DNA from: Tretioscincus oriximinensis
Lineage: Eukaryota > Chordata > Lepidosauria > Squamata > Gymnophthalmidae
Reading direction: 5' to 3'
Assembly (NCBI GenBank): GCA_022410635.1
Contig: JAJVDF010000782.1
Location: forward strand, 307,906-371,905
DNA: 64,000 nucleotides
Shown here: positions 58,384-64,000 of the stretch, piece after piece
Layout of the letters: each line of letters opens with the position of its first letter
Numbering within the stretch: position 1 is the stretch's first letter
Notes under the pieces: generated by a model
The model's database searches: none
Told to the model about the DNA's origin: nothing
The model's input: the letters and a program-made list of their open reading frames with translations, nothing else
Position numbers and translations under genes: made by a program

Positions 58384-58755
58384 AGAGTGGGAAGAAGGAA
58401 GAAGGAAGAAGGAAGAAGAAAAAAGAAAGAAGGAAGGAGGAAAAGGAAGGAAGAAAGGAGAAGGAGAAGAAGAACTGGGTTTTTATACATCGCTTTTCTC
58501 GCCCAAAGGGACTCAAAGCAGTTTACAAGGTTATTTTGGGGCCAAAGGCTTACATTCTATCTTTCTTACCACGCTGTGGCAGTTCCCACTTATCTAGTCG
58601 CAGTCTGTTGCTATTTCTTGCAATTCTTGCTTTTGAATAGCTGGATTGGTTAAAGTTGCAGGCTAGTAGATGCTCACCCCTCTCCATGTCCGACGCAGGA
58701 CCTCGAAATCCTATCTCTGAGATGAAAGACTGCCACTTAGCCGACAGAACGTGCT
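58384..58755 (-). mobile_element. SINE-A with expanded GGAA/GAAG tail
   Basis: Plus orientation: about 90 bp of GAAGGAAGAAGG-type purines, then GAACTGGGTTTTTATACATC, GGGACTCAAAGCAGTTTACA and a diverged tRNA-like head. Confidence 0.8.
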
Positions 58756-58831
58756 ACCATTTTACAGAGAAAAGATGAGCTGATTTCAAAGTTTCTTGAT
58801 AAATCTTATTATAGCGTTTAAGATCTATAAT

Positions 58832-59092
58832 TGAAGAGGAAGAAGATCTGGGTTTTTATATCCCGCTTTTCTTATCCAAATGGATTCAAAGCAGCTTATG
58901 AACTACTTTTTGCCCAAAGGTTTATATTCTATCTTCCCCATCACATTGTGATGGTACCTATTCATCTATTAACAAATGCTTGCTTTTGAACATCTAGGTT
59001 GGCTGAATCTCAGGCCAGTAGACACATGGACCTCGAACGCCGACCTCTCTGTTGGAAGGCCCTTGTTCTTATCTCTGTATCACAAAGTCTCT
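58832..59092 (-). mobile_element. SINE-A variant
   Basis: GAAGAGGAAGAAGATCTGGG, TTTTTATATCCCGCTTTTCT, CTATCTTCCCCATCACATTG, then a degraded head ending TATCACAAAGTCTC. Confidence 0.75.
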
Positions 59093-59587
59093 TAAGATAT
59101 AAGCAACGAGTTATATCTTAATTCATATTATATGACATAAGCGCAATCTTCATTTTATAATGGTTGAAGTTCATGAATTGAATGTCAAATGCAGAGATAC
59201 TCCGCATAATTTTGTTCTTAAGCCTACAGCAAACAAATGCAAAGCTGCATCAAACTTACAAATGTAATCAATTAAACAAAAGGGATGCTGGGTGTGGTGA
59301 TTCCGTTACTTTATTAAATTTGCTCACCCGGTTAAACAATTTATTATATGTCTACCAAAATTATGTACAAGAATCTCCCATGTCTTATCATTATGCAATG
59401 AAAAAAGTGAAACTCAAATTTAATTCTGTGAGCTGAATTTACCATTTTTATGCTAGAATGTGAAACGCCATGTCTAAAAACAGTGATTCNGTTACCAATT
59501 TTTAATGGGGTGTAAGTACATGAAGATTACCTCACAGATGGAAATATTTATATTAACTGATAGTGTTTCTAATGGTCTTTCCTTTGA

Positions 59588-59876
59588 ACGCAGATAGCTC
59601 AGTCGCTTAGGAAACCGTCTCTCACCTGGGAGATGGGGTTTCGAAGCCCTGTGTCGGACGTGGGGAGGGGTGAGCACCTTCCACTGGCCTGTAGCTCTAG
59701 CCAACCCAGCTATTCGAAAGCAAGAATTGCAAGAAACTGCAACAGACAGCAAGTAGATAAACGGGAACCACCATAGCTTGGTGGGGAAGATACAATGGAA
59801 GCCTTCAGGTGAAATACATCCTTGTAAGCTGCTTTGAGTCCCTTTCAAAGCTGAGAAAAACATGGTGTAAAAACCC

Positions 59877-59877
<1 letters not shown>
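59588..59877 (+). mobile_element. SINE-A body
   Basis: Head ACGCAGATAGCTCAGTCGCT, B-box-like GGTTTCGAAGCCC, AGAATTGCAAGAAACTGCAA, 3' end GGTGTAAAAACCCA; followed by a greatly expanded tail. Confidence 0.9.
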
Positions 59878-59907
<30 letters not shown>

Positions 59908-60084
59908 CTTCTTCTCCTTCTTCTCCTTCTTCTCCTTCTTCTCCTTCTTCTTCTTCTTCTGCTTCTTCTGCTTCTTCTGCTTCTTCTGCTTCTTCTGCTT
60001 CTTCTGCTTCTTCTTCTTCTTCTTCTTCTTCTTCTTCTGCTTCTGTTTCTGCTTCTGCTTCTGCTTCTGCTTCATCTTCTTCTT

Positions 60085-60159
<75 letters not shown>
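59878..60159. repeat. Compound trinucleotide microsatellite, about 280 bp
   Basis: Ordered blocks: (CTT)n, then CTC/CTT mixes, then CTG-CTT alternation, (CTT)n, TTCTGC/TTCTGT mixes, and finally about 24 TAC units (60086-60159). It grows out of the (TTC)n tail of the SINE just before it. Long Leu or Glu frames here are artefacts. Confidence 0.95.
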
Positions 60160-60201
60160 GTGTCAACACAGTTTCTAAGAGTAAAAAGGTGATTCCGTTA
60201 C

Positions 60202-60800
60202 TGGCGGAATTGCCCATTATTAAATTCTTAATTTAATTATTACTTTTACTTATTTTTCCAGAAACAGAACATGAGAACATAATAGGAGCTAGGTTGAATC
60301 AGCATTCTGTCTCCTACATGGAGAGGAAGCGAAAAATGAAGAGGAAAAGGGGAAGGAAATAGAAAAAAGAGGAGGAATAAGAGAAAGAGGAGAAATGGCT
60401 CCTAGCTCAAAAACCAGCAGCCACTGGTACACCTGGCCTCTTCCAAGTTGACGAATCCTTTCCCCTGTCCATCCGAACTCTCCCGCCCATCTATTGCAAC
60501 AAGTGACCCTCAGATCTAGTGCTGTGTGGTAGGAAAAAGATTATCTTTATCTTAAACTTTACCTTAAGCGAAAGAGGTTGCATGCTTTCAAGAACCCCTG
60601 CGCTTCCGGCCAATCCTGAACAATGTCACATTCAGCCAATGGGACTGAATAAAGGTGAATGTGGTGGCTTTACCAGCTTGGTATTAATTTGCTGTTGAAA
60701 ACCAGCAACGCAAGAGCTACACAAAGCAGAAACCCAGAGCAGCCAGAGAAGCAAGGCTGCAACCCACAGACAGGTAGCATCGAGGAAGAACAAAGCTTTC
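60202..60800. other. No recognised gene
   Basis: Contains CR1-like scraps near 60266-60330 (AACATGAGAACATAATAGGA, CATTCTGTCTCCTACATGG) and a purine tract around 60320-60400. Confidence 0.4.
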
Positions 60801-61096
60801 CAGAAGTAGAAGAAGAACTTGGTTCTTATACCCCGCTTTTCTCACCTTTCAAAGGGACTCAAAGCAGCTTACAAGGATATATGTTGCCCGAAGGCTCACA
60901 TTCTATCTTCCCCACCAGGCTATGGTGGTTCCTATGTATCTACTTGCAGTCAGTTGCAATTTCTTGCAATTCTTGCTTTCGAATAGCTGGCTACAGGCTA
61001 GTGGAAGGTGCTCACCCCTCCCCACTTCCAACACAGGGCTTCGAAACCCCATCTCCCAGGCGAGAGACGAATTCCTAAGCGACTGAGCTATCCGTA
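60801..61096 (-). mobile_element. SINE-A, full length
   Basis: (GAA)n, CTTGGTTCTTATACCCCGC, GGGACTCAAAGCAGCTTACA, complement of the head ending GCGACTGAGCTATCCGTAC. A short deletion removes GTTGGCTAGAGCT between body and head. Confidence 0.9.
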
Positions 61097-61681
61097 CCCC
61101 AAGAACCACCAGCCCGGGACACCTCAGTAAAGGCAGTAGGCTCCAAAATGTACCCTAGTGGGATTCAGCACCAGGAACCATCAGCTCTTACCCTTCCCTG
61201 TAACTCTGTAACTCCTCTTCCAGCTCCCCACCATTTCCCCGGCCCCGTTATCCTGCCCGTTTTTCAAAACAGGCTTTTCTGCTAGTTCTTAAAACAAAAC
61301 AGGCCGAGGACNTTACTTGTGTTCTTTGGGGGAGCTTTGATACGGGCCTAGTTAATTTCACTGCAAGAGCCGTGTTACGTAATGCGCCCTGAGACAGCTT
61401 GCCAATGATCTCAGCATAGTTTGTATATATACTGTACAAATGAATCATACACTGCAAAGCAAAAGGCCAGGGCGGGAGTGAAATCTAAACTGTGCAGACG
61501 GGTATTTCGTGCTCTTCCAATCCAGTTCACTGGGCATTCCTGTACCCATTTCTTCAGCATCAGGCAGCTGCAGCCGTTCAACAGGATTTACTTCCATACA
61601 AGAAACGGAACTTCGCATCTGCTGATTTAACCCAATGACATACAATTGAAACACAGCTCCAGTTAAAAAAGAGATAAATTG
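61097..61681. other. No recognised feature
   Basis: No repeat or exon that I can support. Confidence 0.4.
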
Positions 61682-61954
61682 AACATAAGAACATAAGAAG
61701 AGCCATACTGGATCAGGCCACAGCCCATTGAGTCCAGCATTCTGTGTCACACAGAGGCCCACCAGATGCACCTGGGCAGTCCGAACAGAGGAAAGCAAAA
61801 TATGCTGCTCCTGTTCGTGACTCCCTGCAAATGGTATTTCAAGAGTCCTGCCTGTTGCTCCATCCCGGAGGCTACATCCAGACAACTATCTTAGTATCCA
61901 TTTATACCCTTAGTGTCCATAAACCTGTCTAGTCCTGTTTTGAAACTATCCAAG
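61682..61954 (-). mobile_element. Young CR1, 5'-truncated (about 273 bp)
   Basis: AACATAAGAACATAAGAAGA to TTGAAACTATCCAAG; nearly the same sequence as at 41094-41370. Confidence 0.9.
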
Positions 61955-62219
61955 GGAGCTGTAAGGGGAAACGGCCCCCTTCTGAACTCATTCAGGATTA
62001 TATTCCAGAATAGGGACTTGTTAGTCATGTGCCAGAACAGACCTGTAGCAGGTCCCGGACAGAACCTGCCATAGTTTCTACTAACATGTGGCTGGCAGAA
62101 CTTTATTATGGCACATGAATTGGCATAATGTCCAGTTCAGTAGCATCAGGTTGACAGGTCCCTATAGAACTGCGTAAATAATAACAAACTGCCAGGCCAG
62201 CTTTGATTTCTCTACTAAC
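61955..62219. other. Harbinger-like MITE remnant
   Basis: ATTATATTCCAGAATAGGGA at about 61998, CTGCCATAGTTTCTACTAAC and ATGTGGCTGGCAGAA; matches the core of the 26.04-kb copy. A second set of such pieces lies at 62590-62740. Confidence 0.5.
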
Positions 62220-62560
62220 AGAATTCCTGTTTCCTGTTGTATTTCTGCCTGCTTTTCTATGCCGTTTTTTCACAATGACAAGAGCTTATTACAAAAGTTT
62301 GGCCGGCCAGCAGCTTCACAAAGCTAGCAATAGCAGCAGCAGCCCAAATGTGAAGAGAGTGAAATGGAGCTGTTGTTGGGAAGGCAGCAGGGTCTGCTGG
62401 GAAATGTAGTTCAAGCAGCAAGCAGCCCTTTTGACCCAGCCTTGGTGGGGCCCTGCCCTGCAGACTACACCTCCCAGCCTGCACCGCAACTAGCCCTGGG
62501 AGGGAGGAAGCCTCTTTAGCCAATCAGCACCCAGTCCTGCCCACAGGAAACATTTTTTCT
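62220..62560 (-). mobile_element. L1 5'-end-like module, copy 3
   Basis: Reverse complement of the modules at 20.5 and 22.7 kb: complement of TTTCCTGTGGGCAGGACTGG, of CCCAGGGCTAG, and TGCTGGGAAATGTAGTTCAA (an SBS-like site). No ORF1 or ORF2 body adjoins it. Confidence 0.6.
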
Positions 62561-62789
62561 GTTTACAGGAAGGTGGCTGGCTGGGAAGGTCTATTTCAGA
62601 ATATAATCCAGAACACAGCCCAGTGCAATAGCTGGCAGGTCCCTATTCTAGTTTAGAATATAACCCGGAATAAGGTGCACTGGAGTAGCATGAGGGTTCC
62701 AGCTCCTTATTTCAAGATATAATCTGGAATAAGATCCAGCAGAAGCTTTTCCTCAAAGATCCATAAGCTAAACCAAGCAACGGAACACC

Positions 62790-63190
62790 CTCGTGTGAAT
62801 GTATTTAGTCCCAGCCTTCCTAGGCTGAAGCCCCTGCAGCCGGGGATCGCCCAGCCTAGCCCTGCCCTGCTGCCCAACGAGGGATCCACCGCCGCGCCCG
62901 CCCACATGCCAGCCTGCAGCTCACCCACCTTCTTCCGCCGCCGCCGCCGCCGCCGCCGCAGCCTCGCTCGGGGCCCCGCCACGCGCCTCCGACCTCCCCT
63001 CTTGCAAGGCAGGCGGCTCTGGGCTCCCCGCTGGCTGGCTGGCTGGCTGGCTGGCGGGATCCGCCGTTCCTTTGTCCCCGCCCAGCGCTCCCCCGCGCCA
63101 GCCAGCGCGTGGTTGGGCTTAGAAAGCCGTGCCTGCCTGTCCTCGTGCGCCCCCTCGAGGAAGCCCGGCGGGAACTGCAGCAGAGGGGGA
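62790..63190 (-). promoter_or_regulatory. CpG-rich block; candidate ARHGEF15 promoter/first exon
   Basis: The only CpG-island-like segment in the window. It has a (CCG)n run (about 62936-62959), a (GGCT)n run (about 63030-63055), a GC box (complement of CCCCGCCC at about 63077) and no TATA. On the minus strand possible donors are AGAAG|GTGGGT (exon end 62929) or GGTGG|GTGAGC (62925), giving a possible non-coding first exon of about 240 bp. Orientation and distance allow it to serve ARHGEF15, about 54 kb upstream of the coding start. A different gene to the right could own it instead. Confidence 0.4.
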
Positions 63191-63311
63191 GGAAAGGGTG
63201 CCTATTAAAAAAAAACAAAACGGGACAGGAGACCAGAGTTGGGATGAGAAAGAGGGAACGCCTGCTGCAAGAATTGCATATTTAATGGGTTGGGGAAAAA
63301 GAAAATTTCAG

Positions 63312-63515
63312 CATAAGAACCTAAAGAAGGAACCCAGAGCCCATCTAGTCCAGCCTTCTGTCCCACCCAGTGGCCCACCGATTGCCCCTCCTGGGCAGCC
63401 TGAAGCAGAAGGAGGCAAACCCCCCTCCTGTCCTCCACTCCCTGCAAATGGCATTTCAGGAATCTTGCCCGTTTCCCCAGCCCGGAGGCAGGATCAAGGG
63501 ATCAGCTGGGTAAGG
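63312..63515 (-). mobile_element. Old CR1 3' fragment
   Basis: GCATAAGAACCTAAAGAAGG, GAGCCCATCTAGTCCAGCCT, ACCCAGTGGCCCACCGATTG and CCTGCAAATGGCATTTCAGG keep the CR1 3'UTR order. Confidence 0.8.
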
Positions 63516-63706
63516 ACTGCTGAAATATCCTTTCCCCCACACCACTGTTCTACCTGCCTTTTTCGTGTCACCTTTCTTCCTGTTTCTGGAACTCAGGCTG
63601 CGGCCACACCTACATTTTGGTCCGGCTTCAGTCCACTTTTAGAGTGACATTTGCACAGATGTAATCTTTGCCCCCATTTTTTCTTTTTTTTCTTCCCCTC
63701 TCCTCC

Positions 63707-64000
63707 CCACGGATAGCTCAGTTGCTTAGGAATCCGTCTCTCGCCTGGGAGATGGGGTTTCGAAGCCCTGTGTGGGACGTGGGGAGGGNTGAGCACCTTC
63801 CACTAGCCTGTAGCTCTAGCCAACCCAGCTGTTCGAAAGCATGAATTGCAAGAAATTGCAACTGACTGCAAGTAGATACATGGGAACCACCACAGCCTGG
63901 TGGGGAAGATAGAATGTGAGCCTTCGGGCAAAATATATCCTTGTAAGCCGCTTTGAGTCCCTTTGAAAGGTGAGAAAAGCGGGGTATAAGAACCAAGTTC
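63707..64000 (+). mobile_element. SINE-A, cut by the right window edge
   Basis: CCACGGATAGCTCAGTTGCT, GGTTTCGAAGCCC, AATTGCAAGAAATTGCAACT and GGGGTATAAGAACCAAGTTC; the tail lies outside. Very close to the copy at 920-1230. Confidence 0.92.

Larger units (their letters stand above)
57601..60201. repeat. Old AT-rich element with repeated GTGATTCCGTTAC motif
   Basis: GTGATTCCGTTAC occurs at 57601-57613, 59297-59309 and 60189-60201, and at 59483-59495 with one N. Inverted, degenerate copies crowd at 58262-58276, 58286-58298 and 58308-58322. Four younger insertions interrupt it (CR1 57695-58213; SINEs 58384-58755, 58832-59092, 59588-60159). Without them the motif-bearing sequence is about 0.9 kb. 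The superfamily is unknown. Confidence 0.6.

Noticed and set aside
59492..60217. Long minus-strand frame rich in Val and Glu, and plus-strand Leu-rich frame
   Set aside because: Both are translations of the compound trinucleotide microsatellite and SINE; no gene evidence.
62795..63218. Overlapping 120-137 codon frames with Arg/Pro/Gly-rich products
   Set aside because: Typical of CpG-island composition on both strands; no conserved motif.

Overview
The window looks like nuclear genomic DNA from an amniote, most likely a squamate reptile. I infer this from the repeat mixture: many CR1 LINEs ending in AACATAAG-type 8-mers, L2-type and L1-type LINE fragments, two tRNA-derived SINE families, and short hAT, Tc1/mariner/pogo-like and Harbinger-like DNA transposons. 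The only gene I can name has introns. The species cannot be set from sequence alone. Isolated single N bases are scattered throughout.

The one recognised gene is on the minus strand at the left end: the 5' coding part of ARHGEF15 (ephexin-5 / Vsm-RhoGEF), a RhoA exchange factor of the ephexin family. Three coding exons can be assembled: 9293-8827 (start codon at 9244-9242), 6602-5745 and 202-1 (running off the left edge). Their splice sites agree and every junction is phase 1, giving the N-terminal 492 codons: a basic, proline-rich tail and the segment just before the DH domain. The DH and PH domains lie left of the window. Most of 9.3-64 kb is therefore either the first intron or intergenic upstream DNA. 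A CpG-rich, TATA-less block at 62.8-63.2 kb with minus-strand donor-like sites is a plausible but unproven first exon and promoter.

Region by region. 0-9.3 kb: ARHGEF15 exons; intron 3 holds a CR1 with a SINE inside it and a palindromic MITE, and intron 2 has a TAA microsatellite starting 16 nt from a splice donor. 9.3-30 kb: sparse repeats, a 38-bp minisatellite, a 207-bp hAT with its target duplication, L2 and old CR1 pieces, an L1 fragment, and a possible 119-bp exon at 28.6 kb. 30-37 kb: two sister hAT elements with perfect 8-bp target duplications, an LTR-like promoter block at 32.3-33.0 kb and a Tc1-like MITE. 40-43 kb: a 2-kb CR1 with a long reverse-transcriptase frame, inserted in a SINE. 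49.8-50.9 kb: a second CR1 with an open C-terminal frame. 51-53 kb: two MITEs, one carrying five evenly spaced TGACGTCA (CRE) sites. 57.6-60.2 kb: an old AT-rich sequence broken by four younger insertions, holding a 13-bp motif (GTGATTCCGTTAC) again and again. This last item is the structure I could least explain. 62-64 kb: an L1-5'-end-like module, the CpG block and a SINE cut by the window end.

No rRNA, genuine tRNA, CRISPR or bacterial-type operon is present. Nearly all other open frames lie inside repeats or microsatellites.
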